From: Deltaproteobacteria bacterium | Lineage (GTDB): Bacteria; Myxococcota_A; Polyangia; Nannocystales; Nannocystaceae | NCBI GenBank assembly: GCA_016709225.1 | Contig: JADJEE010000002.1 | Location: 434,001 to 498,000 of the forward strand | Direction: 5' to 3' | DNA length: 64,000 nt | Part shown: positions 26,343 to 34,681 of the stretch, piece by piece | How the letters are laid out: each line of letters begins with the position of its first letter | Numbering within the stretch: position 1 is the first letter of the stretch | Program-made: the position numbers and the translations under genes | Notes under the pieces: model-generated | Told to the model about the DNA's origin: nothing | The model's input: only the letters and a program-made list of their open reading frames with translations | Databases searched by the model: none

Positions 26343-27275
26343 TCACGGCAACAGGCACACACCGAGGTTCGCGAGGCCGCACGCGTCGGACGGTGCGTCG
26401 GACCACGGCTGGCAGGACGTGCCCGGCAGCATCGCATCGCAGCCGTCCGGTCCATCGGTCGCGCACACCGGGCTGCAGCAGCCGGTGACACCGTCGCACG
26501 CACCATCCACGCAGACCGTACCCGCGGCGCAGACGTTGACGTACTCGCACGACTCGCCGACGTTCGCGGGCTCGGAGACCCCGAGCGGCACGCACGAGAA
26601 GCCCGCGAAGATCGGCACGCAGACCTGCGCGGGGCCGCAATCGGCCGCCAGCGGATCGCACGCCGGCAGGCAGATGTTGATCACCCCGGAGCCCGACAGG
26701 GTGCACGAGTCGCAGGCATCCGGACACAGCGGCGCGGCCTCGCTGCCGGTGCACTGCGCGTAGCAGGTGCCGCTCGAGGTGTCGGGGTCGACGTTCCAGC
26801 ACATCGCTCCGAACTCGCAGTCGTCGATCCCGGAGACCGCAGAGCCCACCACCGTGCAGGGCTCGCCGATGGCGTTCGGATCGGCGGCGATCGGACTGCA
26901 GCGGGTGGCGTTCCACGCTTGTCCGCCGTCGTTCGCCCACGGCATGCACTTCTCCCCGCGGGGGCAGTCCTGCTGCCACAGATCGCACGCGATGGCCTCG
27001 GGCACGTCGGGGTCGATGAGGAACGTCGCGCTATCGCCAACGGTGTCGGGGTCCACCGTCGCCGCGCCGGTGTCGCTCGTGCTCGTGCCCGTCGAGCCCG
27101 ACGAAGTCGTGCCGACCGTGGCGCTCGCGGTCGTCGCGGTCGTCGCGGTCGTCGCGGTCGTGCCACCGTCACCGTCGCTGCCACGGCCGCCGTCGCCGTC
27201 GAGCCCGACCACTGGCCCGCATGCGGCGCTCCACGCCAGCCATCCACCGAGTCCCCATCGCCGCGACGTCACCAT
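26343..27275 (-). CDS. Cys-rich lipoprotein with Thr/Asp-rich linker
   Basis: The product has 310 aa from ATG 27275. Lipobox SAAC is followed by a Gly/Asp segment and a (TTA)n repeat region. The mature domain has more than 20 cysteines in repeated short loops (CDLWQQDCPRGEKC, CYAQCTG, CPDACDSC, CEYVNVCAAGTVC, CCSPVC). This pattern is common in secreted proteins of Nannocystaceae and related myxobacteria, where disulfide-rich modules are surface exposed. Exact role unknown. A good -10 hexamer lies only 11 nt before the ATG. Confidence 0.68.
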   Translation of the reverse strand: MVTSRRWGLGGWLAWSAACGPVVGLDGDGGRGSDGDGGTTATTATTATTASATVGTTSSGSTGTSTSDTGAATVDPDTVGDSATFLIDPDVPEAIACDLWQQDCPRGEKCMPWANDGGQAWNATRCSPIAADPNAIGEPCTVVGSAVSGIDDCEFGAMCWNVDPDTSSGTCYAQCTGSEAAPLCPDACDSCTLSGSGVINICLPACDPLAADCGPAQVCVPIFAGFSCVPLGVSEPANVGESCEYVNVCAAGTVCVDGACDGVTGCCSPVCATDGPDGCDAMLPGTSCQPWSDAPSDACGLANLGVCLLP

Positions 27276-27286
27276 GCCAAGAAGCT

Positions 27287-27313
27287 ATCATAGCTTAGTC
27301 GTCAGCGGCTCAA
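27287..27313 (-). promoter_or_regulatory. Putative promoter of the Cys-rich lipoprotein gene
   Basis: On the minus strand TTGAGC (27308-27313) and TATGAT (27287-27292) are 15 bp apart in a rare AT-rich patch. The -10 ends 11 nt before the ATG, implying a leader of only a few bases. The patch also contains the 13-bp palindrome AGCTATCATAGCT (27283-27295). Confidence 0.45.
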
Positions 27314-27360
27314 AACATCCATTTCTCGCATGACTCGCGCCTCATTTCGCGGGCTGCATT

Positions 27361-27382
27361 ACGCGATCGGCGACCGCACGGA
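27361..27382 (+). repeat. 22-bp direct repeat of the 3' end of the adjacent gene
   Basis: These 22 bp recur exactly at 27567-27588, inside the last codons of the beta-helix gene, with weaker similarity for about 20 bp on the left. It looks like a decayed partial duplication of that gene's 3' end. Confidence 0.5.
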
Positions 27383-27547
27383 TCGTCGCGCGACGCCGGA
27401 TCAGCGGCCGGCGGAGGCGAAGGACGAGCTCGCGCTCGAGCGCGTCATCGTGCTTCGTGATGGCCGGCGCTGCGATCGATCGCGGCGATTTGTCGGAGTG
27501 CCGAAGGCGCCGCCGCGGCTGCGCGCGCGGCCACGAAACACCGCGCT

Positions 27548-28675
27548 TCAATCCGCGGGCGTCACGACGCGATCGGCGACCGCACGGAGCCACGCGGCCG
27601 CGGCCGTGCATGCGTCGTCGTCGAGCGCGGCCACCCAGGCGAGGTGGTCGCGACCATCGTCGGCGTCGAGCGACAGCGGACACGGTACCGACGGCGCGAG
27701 CTCGATCGCGGGCAACGACGCGCCGCGCTCTCGTGCGAACGCGCGCGCCCGATCGATGCGCTCGGTGATCGCCTGCGCGATCGTGTGCAACGCAGCGTCG
27801 ACGAGTTCGCGCGCGATCGCCGTGCGTGCACGGGCACGTCGGACCTCGCGGTACCACGTCGACAGTGCGACCAGCTGCGCGATGTACTCGAGGTTGCGCT
27901 GCAGTCGGGGTTGCAGCCCGTCGAGGAAGTGCGGCCGGCGCTCGAGCGACAGCGTCGGGGTCGGCTGCGAGACCAGCTTGCCGGCCGCGACATCGCGGCG
28001 CAGTACCTGCCCCGCAGCCGCGATCGCGCCGTACTCGACGCGTCGCGGCCCGATCATGCCGCCGGCACCACCGAGGAAGATCCGCGGCTGTCGCAGCAGC
28101 ACGCCTGCGACCACGTCACCCACCAGCGACGGTGTGGCCTTGTCGCCGCTCGCGCCCCACGGCGTGAAGTTGAAGTGGATGAAACCGCTACCGACCTCGG
28201 AGTGATCGCGCCGCGAGGTGCCGCCGGCCATCAGCACGTCGCAGAAGTTGATGAGCGATCCCAGCGTCACGTGGGCGAGCAGGATCGTCTGCTTCAGGCC
28301 CACGGCGTGGGCGGTCGAGGCCCCCTCCTCGAGCAGCGTGCCGGGTCGCACGTGCGCGTTGGCGCCCAGCCGCGCGCCGTCCAGCAACACCGCGCCGTGT
28401 ACGAAGCCGCTGTCCACGATCGCGCCCGGCCCGAGCACGGCGTCGTGGAGCGTCGCAGGCCCCTCGGCGCCGACCTCAGCCCCCGGCGCGACGAAGGTGC
28501 GTGCGCCGAGTAGTCGGGTGCCCGGCCACAGGCGCGCCCCGGCGTGCACCCGTGTGGGCACGACGTCGGGCGCGATCCAGAGCTGACGCGGATCGACGAC
28601 CTCCACACCGCGCGCGATCAGGTCCGCGATGCGGGCGTCGAGCGCGAGGGTGGTGTCGCCGGCACTTCGATCCAT
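27548..28675 (-). CDS. Left-handed beta-helix (hexapeptide repeat) protein, GlmU C-terminal-like
   Basis: The product has 375 aa from ATG 28675, which follows TATGCT by 12 nt. Residues about 40-230 form hexapeptide repeats (ARLWPGTRLLGARTFVAPGAEVG, SGFVHGAVLLDGARLGANAHVRPGTLLEEG), like the acyl- or uridyltransferase half of GlmU and related enzymes. A GlmU-type conserved stretch LINFCDVLMAGG...SEVGSGFIHFN is present. The last 130 residues are helical and charged. There is no nucleotidyltransferase domain. It may be a regulatory or acyltransferase-type enzyme. Substrate unknown. Confidence 0.72.
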   Translation of the reverse strand: MDRSAGDTTLALDARIADLIARGVEVVDPRQLWIAPDVVPTRVHAGARLWPGTRLLGARTFVAPGAEVGAEGPATLHDAVLGPGAIVDSGFVHGAVLLDGARLGANAHVRPGTLLEEGASTAHAVGLKQTILLAHVTLGSLINFCDVLMAGGTSRRDHSEVGSGFIHFNFTPWGASGDKATPSLVGDVVAGVLLRQPRIFLGGAGGMIGPRRVEYGAIAAAGQVLRRDVAAGKLVSQPTPTLSLERRPHFLDGLQPRLQRNLEYIAQLVALSTWYREVRRARARTAIARELVDAALHTIAQAITERIDRARAFARERGASLPAIELAPSVPCPLSLDADDGRDHLAWVAALDDDACTAAAAWLRAVADRVVTPAD

Positions 28676-28778
28676 CGACCGCCGGCAAGCATACCCCCAA
28701 CCCCCAGCCCGAGCGGGTGGTTGCCGGTTCCCTTTTTCGCCCGGCTCTGGCACAACCGAAACGGCGCTCGAATCCGCG

Positions 28779-29696
28779 GTGAACGAGGAACAGACCGTCA
28801 TCCGGCGGCGACTGCCGCCCCCCAGCAGTGACGAGCGCAACGCGTTCGTCATCGTGTTGAGTGGTCGCAGCGTCGGCAAGATGTTCAAGCTGCCGGCCGG
28901 CGAGGTCACGCTGGGCCGCTCGCTCGACGCCGACATCCGGCTCGAGGACGAGGGCGTGTCGCGGCTACACCTCAAGCTCCACCGCGACCCCGAGGGCAAC
29001 GTCGAGCTCATCGATCTCGACTCCACCAACGGCAGCTACGTCAACAGCCAGCGCGTGCACCGACAGGACCTCGCCGACGGCGACCGCATCCAGCTCGGCT
29101 CGGTCACCATCTTGAAGTTCAGCTTCCAGGACTCCCTCGAGGAGCAGTTCCAGCAGCAGCTCTACGAGTCGGCCACCCGCGACCCGCTCACGCAGGCCTA
29201 CAACAAGCGCTACTTCGACGAGCAGCTCGCCAAGGACTTCAGCCACGCGCAGCGCCACGAGCTCGAGCTGTCGCTCATCATCCTCGACGTCGATCACTTC
29301 AAGCGCGTCAACGACGAGCACGGTCACCCCGCCGGGGATCACGTGCTCCAGCGGCTGGCGGCGTGCATCATGGGTTCGCTGCGAACCGAGGACGCGTTCT
29401 GCCGCATCGGCGGTGAAGAGTTCGCGATCATCGCCCGCGATGCCACCATCCTCCACGGTACGCAGCTCGCGGAGCGGGTGCGTCGGTTGGTGGAGACCAC
29501 CAAGTTCGTCTACGACGGCGAGACCCTGCCAGTGACCATCTCGGTCGGCGTGGCCAGCTACGACCCCGCGCAACACCCCGAGGCCACGGCGTTGGTCGAG
29601 GCCACCGATCGCCTGCTCTACGTCGCGAAGCGAGCGGGCCGCAATCGCGTCGCCACGCCGACCGCCGTGATCGAGCCGCCGGGCCTCGCACTGTGA
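28779..29696 (+). CDS. FHA-GGDEF diguanylate cyclase
   Basis: The product has 305 aa from GTG 28779. An N-terminal FHA domain (about 22-110; LGRSLDADIRL, VSRLHLKLH, DSTNGSYVN) should bind phosphothreonine. A GGDEF domain (about 135-295) has LDVDHFKRVND, the active motif RIGGEEF, and an RxxD inhibitory site (RTED) five residues before it, so activity and product inhibition are both expected. It makes c-di-GMP and is probably controlled by a Ser/Thr kinase through the FHA domain. It is divergent from the beta-helix gene and 15 bp upstream of the next gene. Confidence 0.92.
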   Translation: MNEEQTVIRRRLPPPSSDERNAFVIVLSGRSVGKMFKLPAGEVTLGRSLDADIRLEDEGVSRLHLKLHRDPEGNVELIDLDSTNGSYVNSQRVHRQDLADGDRIQLGSVTILKFSFQDSLEEQFQQQLYESATRDPLTQAYNKRYFDEQLAKDFSHAQRHELELSLIILDVDHFKRVNDEHGHPAGDHVLQRLAACIMGSLRTEDAFCRIGGEEFAIIARDATILHGTQLAERVRRLVETTKFVYDGETLPVTISVGVASYDPAQHPEATALVEATDRLLYVAKRAGRNRVATPTAVIEPPGLAL

Positions 29697-29711
29697 GTCT
29701 GGGCTCGAGCG

Positions 29712-30287
29712 ATGGCGACGCAAGGCTTTAGCAACGACGAGCTCCGCGAGGCCGCCGCCGAGGCCGGCATCTCGCCCGCCGAGCTACGAGACGCGCTGGC
29801 CGAGCGCGACGGTGGCCCCAAGACCACCGCCCTGGCGCGCCGACCGGGCACCGAGCTCGCGCTCGAGGGCGCGATCGCAGCTCCGCCGGCGCAGGCGCTC
29901 GCGCTGGTGCGTCAGAGCATCGAGCGACAGACCGGCCTCGGCGGGCATCACCAGGGTGATGCCCGCTTCGACATCGTCGACGACCGCAACGGACTCACGT
30001 ACCGCGTCATGGTGCGCAGCGACGAGGCCAGCGGCGCGCTCGTGCGAGTCGACGTCGACGCGACCGCCGGCGCGCTGGCGCTGTCGGCCGGCGGCCTGGG
30101 CGGCGCCGCACTGTTGTCGGTCGTGATCGGTGTGCTGCTCGGCGCGCCGCTGTTGTGGCTCGGCGGCTTCGGTCTGGCGGCCGTGACCGGCATCCTGGTC
30201 GCAGCCCGCCTGGCCCGCGTCGCGCAGGCACGACGTCGCGCCGAGTCGATCGCCGCACAGGCGCTCGTCGACGCCGAGCACCGCTAG
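29712..30287 (+). CDS. Two-helix membrane protein of unknown function
   Basis: The product has 191 aa from ATG 29712. An N-terminal helical segment (GFSNDELREAAAEAGISPAELRDALAER) resembles a small helix-turn or SHOCT-like module. A soluble middle domain (about 45-115) follows, then two membrane helices (about 122-165) and a charged tail. It probably shares the diguanylate cyclase transcript. Its stop TAG is the left tip of the MITE at 30284. Confidence 0.62.
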   Translation: MATQGFSNDELREAAAEAGISPAELRDALAERDGGPKTTALARRPGTELALEGAIAAPPAQALALVRQSIERQTGLGGHHQGDARFDIVDDRNGLTYRVMVRSDEASGALVRVDVDATAGALALSAGGLGGAALLSVVIGVLLGAPLLWLGGFGLAAVTGILVAARLARVAQARRRAESIAAQALVDAEHR

Positions 30288-30451
30288 TACCTCGACACAG
30301 CGATAGTGATGGGTCAGAACGCCGTCATGGCCGCGACTCCGCAAGGCGCCGTGCCGCCGGAATACCGGGCGTATTTCAAGGTGCGGCAACGCAGCGAGGC
30401 GCGGTCAGGGCGGTGTTATGGCCCGTCACAATCGCTGTGTCGAGGTACTAG
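30284..30451. mobile_element. MITE-like element, full copy A (168 bp including CTAG tips)
   Basis: Begins CTAGTACCTCGACACAGCGA and ends with the complement of the same 20-21 bases. With mismatches the inverted repeat extends to about 50 bp per side. No open frame of interest lies inside. Flanking TA duplicates within CTAG fit an IS630/Tc1-type insertion. Both tips provide TAG stops, for the membrane-protein gene (plus) and the N-formylglutamate amidohydrolase gene (minus). A nearly identical copy is at 56849-57016. Confidence 0.85.
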
Positions 30452-31152
30452 ACGCGCCGCGCGACCAGCCACGCGAGCGACGACTCGACCGCCGCGACCA
30501 GCCCACGCCACCGCTGCGGCTGCGCGAGCAGGCCGCAGTTCAGCTCGAGCTCGATGCCGGCATAGCGCCGCGCGGGGAACTGCGTGCGCAGCCAGGTCGT
30601 GAGGCCATCGGCGGTGCCGCGGTAGGGATAGTTCGCGCGCACGCGCAGCGCCGGGCCCCGCAGCTGCGCCCGCCAGCGACGCGCGAGCGCGACCTCGAGG
30701 TCGCGCGAAGGGTCGTACAGCAGGCCGACCTCGGCGTTGCGAACCTGGCCGTGCAGCACCGGGGTGAACGAGTGCACCGCCACGTGCAGCACGCGGTCGT
30801 GGTCCGCCAGCAACGCGGCCACGCTTTCGCGAACGCGCGCGCGATGGGGCGCATGCCAGCGGGCGAGCAGCCGTGCGCGGGCCTCGGCGTCGAGCCCGTC
30901 GAGCCAGCTCGAGATCACCGCCGGGTGACGGGCGTTGCGGTTGAGGTCCACCACCAGCCGCGACACCGTCGCGGCGAACAGCGGTGCGCCGAAGCCACGC
31001 GCGAGTCGTCGTGCGACCGCCAGCGCGCCGGCATCGTAGCCGCGGTGACTCGCGAGTACCTCCGACGCCCGCGCGAAGTGGTGGCGCAGCGCGGTCGGCA
31101 CGCGGTTGCCACCGTGCTCGCACGACAGCAGCAGCACCGGCGGCTCACGCAC
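30448..31152 (-). CDS. N-formylglutamate amidohydrolase-like hydrolase
   Basis: The product has 234 aa from GTG 31152, which overlaps the end of the GCS2 gene by 8 bp. Family motifs are all present: LLLSCEHGGNRVP, HRGYDAGALAVARRLA, SRLVVDLNR, HVAVHSFTPVL, VGLLYDPSR, NYPYRGTADGLTTWL and GIELELNCGL. Zn-dependent members cleave N-formylglutamate or other N-acyl amino acids. Here the enzyme is the last gene of an amidoligase operon with no histidine-degradation genes nearby. It therefore more likely trims or recycles the ligase product (inference). The stop lies in the MITE tip. Confidence 0.86.
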   Translation of the reverse strand: MREPPVLLLSCEHGGNRVPTALRHHFARASEVLASHRGYDAGALAVARRLARGFGAPLFAATVSRLVVDLNRNARHPAVISSWLDGLDAEARARLLARWHAPHRARVRESVAALLADHDRVLHVAVHSFTPVLHGQVRNAEVGLLYDPSRDLEVALARRWRAQLRGPALRVRANYPYRGTADGLTTWLRTQFPARRYAGIELELNCGLLAQPQRWRGLVAAVESSLAWLVARRV

Positions 31153-32374
31153 CCGTGAACGACTCCATGCGCTGCAGGCACGCCGCCAGCTCCCGCCACA
31201 CCGCGTCGATGCGCGCGCGGGTCGGTGCGTCGCCGAGCGCACGCCGCAGCCGCCGGGCCAGCGGGCCCTGCTGCACGATCGTCTCGAGCGGCGCACGCAG
31301 CCGCGGATCCGCATCGGCTGCGGCCCAGCGCCGTCCGGCCAGCTCCGCCCACAGCTCGCGCAGGCCCAGCCGCGTCGCCGCGCAGCCCAGCGCGCGCAGC
31401 AGCGGCGCGTGCTCGACCACCGTCTCGTCGGCCTGCGACACCGCGGCGACGAACAGCTGCGCCAGCGCGTCGGTGTCGAGCGCTCGTAGCTCGGCGATCG
31501 ACACCTCACGTTCCTCGACCAGGCCGCGCACGACCCACGCGACCAGATCGGTGATCGACAGGTCGGCGCCGGGGTGCTCCTGCAGATCGAGCACTCGGAT
31601 CTCGATCGCGTCGCGGTCGAAGCGCGCGATGGCGCCACGGGAGTTCAACCACTCGTCTTGGAGCTCGCCTTCGGGATCGAACGGCGCGATGTCGCGATAC
31701 ATCGGCGCCAGGATCTCGCGCTCGTAGTCGGCGCGGGTCCACACCGGCTCGGGCACGACCTTGCCGATGATCGACGGGATGCGACGTTGGTTGCCGAGGT
31801 AGACCTGCAGCCGGGTGTCGAGCGCGCTGCCCAGCACGCCGTCACACATGGGCGAGCTCGCCGCCAGCCCCGGCAGCAGCGGCAGCACGGCCCGCACCGC
31901 CGCGTGCAGGCGACCGAACTCGTCGTCGCCCGCAAACGGCAGGTTGAGGTGCGTGCTCTGCAGGTTGACCCAACCATGGCCCGCGGTGCCGAACACACGG
32001 TCATAGGTGGCGTAGATGGGCTTGCCGTCGTGGGGCCACAGCCGTGCGGTCGCGGGGTCCAGCGTGGGGTGCATCGCGCCTGGCAGCGGCATCGCACCGT
32101 GCACCGCCAGCCGTCGCGTGAGCTCGGCGATGCCCTCGGCGAAGGCGTCCCAGGCCCCACCGATGTGCGGCGCCGGGCCGTTGGTCTTGAGCTCGATGAC
32201 GTGCAGCGCCAGCTCGTTCGACCACGCCAGCGCACCGCGCTCGACTTGGTTCACCTGCGCGCCGGCGAGCTCGCGCAGCACCACGTCACAGATCGATGCG
32301 ATCGACAGATCATGCGTGTGCACGATCATGAACTCCATCTCGATGCCGTAGCCCTCGAACAGGTGCAGCGTCAC
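31145..32374 (-). CDS. GCS2-type glutamate-cysteine ligase-like carboxylate-amine ligase
   Basis: The product has 409 aa with GTG 32374 overlapping the ATP-grasp stop (GTGA). The N-terminus GYGIEMEFMIV contains the Glu pair that binds Mg-ATP in this family. HVIELKTNGPAP, STHLNLPFAGDDEF and the LAASSPMCDG stretch match YbdK/GCS2 ligases. GCS2 enzymes activate a gamma-carboxyl of glutamate and join it to an amine. The coupling to a RimK-like ligase suggests the two build an oligopeptide or modify a protein tail. Actual amine acceptor unknown. Confidence 0.86.
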   Translation of the reverse strand: MTLHLFEGYGIEMEFMIVHTHDLSIASICDVVLRELAGAQVNQVERGALAWSNELALHVIELKTNGPAPHIGGAWDAFAEGIAELTRRLAVHGAMPLPGAMHPTLDPATARLWPHDGKPIYATYDRVFGTAGHGWVNLQSTHLNLPFAGDDEFGRLHAAVRAVLPLLPGLAASSPMCDGVLGSALDTRLQVYLGNQRRIPSIIGKVVPEPVWTRADYEREILAPMYRDIAPFDPEGELQDEWLNSRGAIARFDRDAIEIRVLDLQEHPGADLSITDLVAWVVRGLVEEREVSIAELRALDTDALAQLFVAAVSQADETVVEHAPLLRALGCAATRLGLRELWAELAGRRWAAADADPRLRAPLETIVQQGPLARRLRRALGDAPTRARIDAVWRELAACLQRMESFTGA

Positions 32375-33846
32375 AGCAGCCTCCGGCGCTCTTCGATGCG
32401 CTTGCGGAACACCCGCATGATGGAGCGGTACAGCTCGTCCATCAGCAGGGCGTCCTCGACCCCGGCGTCGATGCTGGGGTTGTCGTTGACCTCGATCACC
32501 GAGTAGCGGCCGTCGTCGAACTCCTTGAGGTCGACGCCGTAGAGGCCATCGCCGATCAGGTTCGCCGCCTTGCACGCCGTCCGCAGCAGGCGCTTGGGCA
32601 CCCGCTCGAGCGGCACCGCCTCCGATGGCCCCTCCTCGCTCCCGCCGGCACCCTCGCGATGGATGACCTGCCAGTGCTGACCGGCCATGAAGTACTTGCA
32701 GGCATAGATCGGCTGGCGGTCGAGCACGCCGATGCGCCAGTCGAACGCGGTCGGCGTGAACTCCTGCGCAATGACGAGGTCGGAGCGACCGAGCAGGCGA
32801 TCGATCTGCGCGCGAAACTCCTCGGGCGACTCGGCCTTGCTGACGCCCTGCGAGAACGAGCTGTCGGGCTGCTTGAGGATGCAAGGCAGGCCCAGCTGCG
32901 ACATCGCCTCGGTGACGTTGCCGCGGTGCACGATCATCGTGCGCGGCGCAGGGATGTCGTGCTGGTGCAGGAGCTCGGCGAGGAAGACCTTGTTGGTGCA
33001 GCGCAGGATCGACTCGGGGTCGTCGATCACCACCAGGCCCTCGGCCGCGGCCTTGCGCGAGAAGCGGAACGTGCGGTGGTTGACGCTGGTGGTGGCGCGG
33101 ATGAAGAGCGCATCGAACTCGGCCAGACGCGTGTAGTCGTGCTTGCCGATGATCTCGACGTCGAAACCGAGCGACTCGGCGGCGCCGACGAACTTCTGCA
33201 GCGCCCGCTCGCACGACGGCGGCTGCGCCTCATCGGGGTCGGTCAGGATCGCGAGGTCGTAGGCGGTGGTCGCGGCGCGGGCGATCTTCACGTGGTGGCG
33301 GCGCCGGAAGTACTCGGTCGCGACCTCGGTGAGGAACTCGCGGTGCTCGGGCGGGACCTCGTGGGGCGCCAGCGCCTCGACCGAGGTGAGCTCCCAGCGC
33401 TTGTCACGGCTGTGGTAGGTGAACTCGCTGCGCAGCAGCGGCGCCGGGAAACGGCGAAACAACGCCTGCGCGAGCTTGGTGTGGCGTGCGGCGATGTTGT
33501 GCCCGAAGTACGCCGTCAGCACGAAGCGCTCGGACTGCAGCGGCTTGAGCGAGTGCTGGATGAGCTCTTCGATCTCGCCGTCGACGACGTTGACGATGGT
33601 CTTCGACTTGAGGTCCTGGATCGTGCCCGGGGTCGGGAACGGTCGCTGGCCGCGGGCCGCGGCCACCAACGACACGTAGTAGCCCAGCTTCTGATAGCGG
33701 TAGGAGCGACAGAGATTGAAGACCTTCGCGTCGCTGATCTCGACGTACTCGGGCCGCGTGAGGTATTCGCGCGCGAGCACCACCTTGGCGCCGGCGATGT
33801 CGATGGGCCAGTCGGCCAGGTCGCTGACGACGATGAGGATCGGCAC
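32371..33846 (-). CDS. RimK-like ATP-grasp ligase with N-terminal RLAN-type domain
   Basis: The product has 491 aa from GTG 33846. Residues about 1-190 form an N-terminal domain of the kind attached to some RimK-like enzymes (ILIVVSDLADWPIDIAG, CRSYRYQKLGYYVSLVAAARG). The ATP-grasp core spans about 270-475: TNKVFLAELLHQHDIPAPRT, PCILKQPDSSFSQGVSK, IAQEFTPTAFDWRIGVLD, GLYGVDLKEF and the Mg-binding EVNDNPS. Such ligases form peptide-like bonds, often adding Glu or other amino acids. It lies 5 bp after the C39-like peptidase gene and overlaps the GCS2 gene. Confidence 0.88.
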   Translation of the reverse strand: MPILIVVSDLADWPIDIAGAKVVLAREYLTRPEYVEISDAKVFNLCRSYRYQKLGYYVSLVAAARGQRPFPTPGTIQDLKSKTIVNVVDGEIEELIQHSLKPLQSERFVLTAYFGHNIAARHTKLAQALFRRFPAPLLRSEFTYHSRDKRWELTSVEALAPHEVPPEHREFLTEVATEYFRRRHHVKIARAATTAYDLAILTDPDEAQPPSCERALQKFVGAAESLGFDVEIIGKHDYTRLAEFDALFIRATTSVNHRTFRFSRKAAAEGLVVIDDPESILRCTNKVFLAELLHQHDIPAPRTMIVHRGNVTEAMSQLGLPCILKQPDSSFSQGVSKAESPEEFRAQIDRLLGRSDLVIAQEFTPTAFDWRIGVLDRQPIYACKYFMAGQHWQVIHREGAGGSEEGPSEAVPLERVPKRLLRTACKAANLIGDGLYGVDLKEFDDGRYSVIEVNDNPSIDAGVEDALLMDELYRSIMRVFRKRIEERRRLL

Positions 33847-33851
33847 GGCCC

Positions 33852-34601
33852 CTACGCCTCCATCGAGCCCGCCAACGGCTTGGGCGGACGCACCAGCAAG
33901 AGGTTGGCGTCGTAGGTCAGCACGCCCAGCAGAATCGCCGAGATCACCCGGTCGACGCTGGTTTGATAGTAGTGACCGTCGGACAACGGATTGGTGGCGT
34001 AGGGATCCGCGATCTCGATGGTGCCGCTGGCCTTGTCGTAGCCCGACAGCACCACGAAGTGGCCGACCGGATCACCGCGCACGTCGTCGGGCTCGTTGGT
34101 CGCGCCGATCTCACGGGCCTTGCCGTACAGGTACGTCGCCGACAAGCCGGTGAGGATCGGCCGGCCGCGCGAGAGGTATCGCCGCAGCATGCGGCCGTTC
34201 AGCTCCTGCATCCGCACCTCGCCGCCACGACGGAGGAACTCGAGGTACGCGTCGGTCGCCGCGTGGAGCTTCGGATCGTGCTTCGCCTCGCGTTGCCGCG
34301 TGAGCTTGTCGGCCAGGTCGACACCGTCGGCGAACCACGTCGGATCGAAGACTTGCAGGTTGTAGCTGAAGATCGTCGCGTCGAAGCCCCGCCGCAGCGC
34401 GTGGCAGCCCAACATCACCGCGAGCGTGCCACCGTCAGCGAGCATCGGCACCTCGGCCACCACCCGCTCGATCTCGATCGGATCGCCGTAGTAGCGGTAG
34501 ACCGCGTGCAGCGCCGTGGGCCCGCAGGTGATGTCGTCGGGCTGCGGGAGGATCTCGAGCTCGAGCCGCGACTGCGGCGGCGTGGTGTGGGAGGCTGGCA
34601 T
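33852..34601 (-). CDS. C39-like papain-fold peptidase
   Basis: The product has 249 aa from ATG 34601. The catalytic Cys lies in QPDDITCGPTALHAVYRYYG and the His in GHFVVLSGYDKASG, with a following IADPY that would supply the Asp. This is the standard layout of C39-like (bacteriocin-processing type) papain folds. There is no signal peptide, so it acts in the cytoplasm. As the first gene of the amidoligase operon it may cleave the peptide or protein that the ligases build or modify. It could also act as a transpeptidase. Confidence 0.83.
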   Translation of the reverse strand: MPASHTTPPQSRLELEILPQPDDITCGPTALHAVYRYYGDPIEIERVVAEVPMLADGGTLAVMLGCHALRRGFDATIFSYNLQVFDPTWFADGVDLADKLTRQREAKHDPKLHAATDAYLEFLRRGGEVRMQELNGRMLRRYLSRGRPILTGLSATYLYGKAREIGATNEPDDVRGDPVGHFVVLSGYDKASGTIEIADPYATNPLSDGHYYQTSVDRVISAILLGVLTYDANLLLVRPPKPLAGSMEA

Positions 34602-34645
34602 TCGCGCGTCGGCCCCCGCGATTGTAGAGCATCGCCGCGCGTCCC

Positions 34646-34654
34646 TGATAGGCT
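34646..34654 (+). promoter_or_regulatory. Extended -10 element of the adenine deaminase gene
   Basis: TGATAGGCT matches TGN-TANNNT and lies 27 bp before the GTG start, which has its own GAGGGG ribosome-binding site. No strong -35 is visible. Confidence 0.4.
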
Positions 34655-34681
34655 GATCGCTCGTCTTTCGAGGGGCCCGAA

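Noticed and set aside
27342..27547. Second small gene downstream of the beta-helix gene
   Set aside because: The apparent frame gains its similarity only from the 22-bp duplicated 3' end; the rest is Arg-rich shadow sequence.
28744..28764. TGGCAC as a sigma-54 -24 element upstream of the FHA-GGDEF gene
   Set aside because: No TTGC-like -12 element at the right distance (AACCGAAACG instead).
30287..30450. Coding capacity inside the MITE
   Set aside because: Short frames exist, but both full copies and the half copy diverge without preserving any protein and lack a transposase motif.
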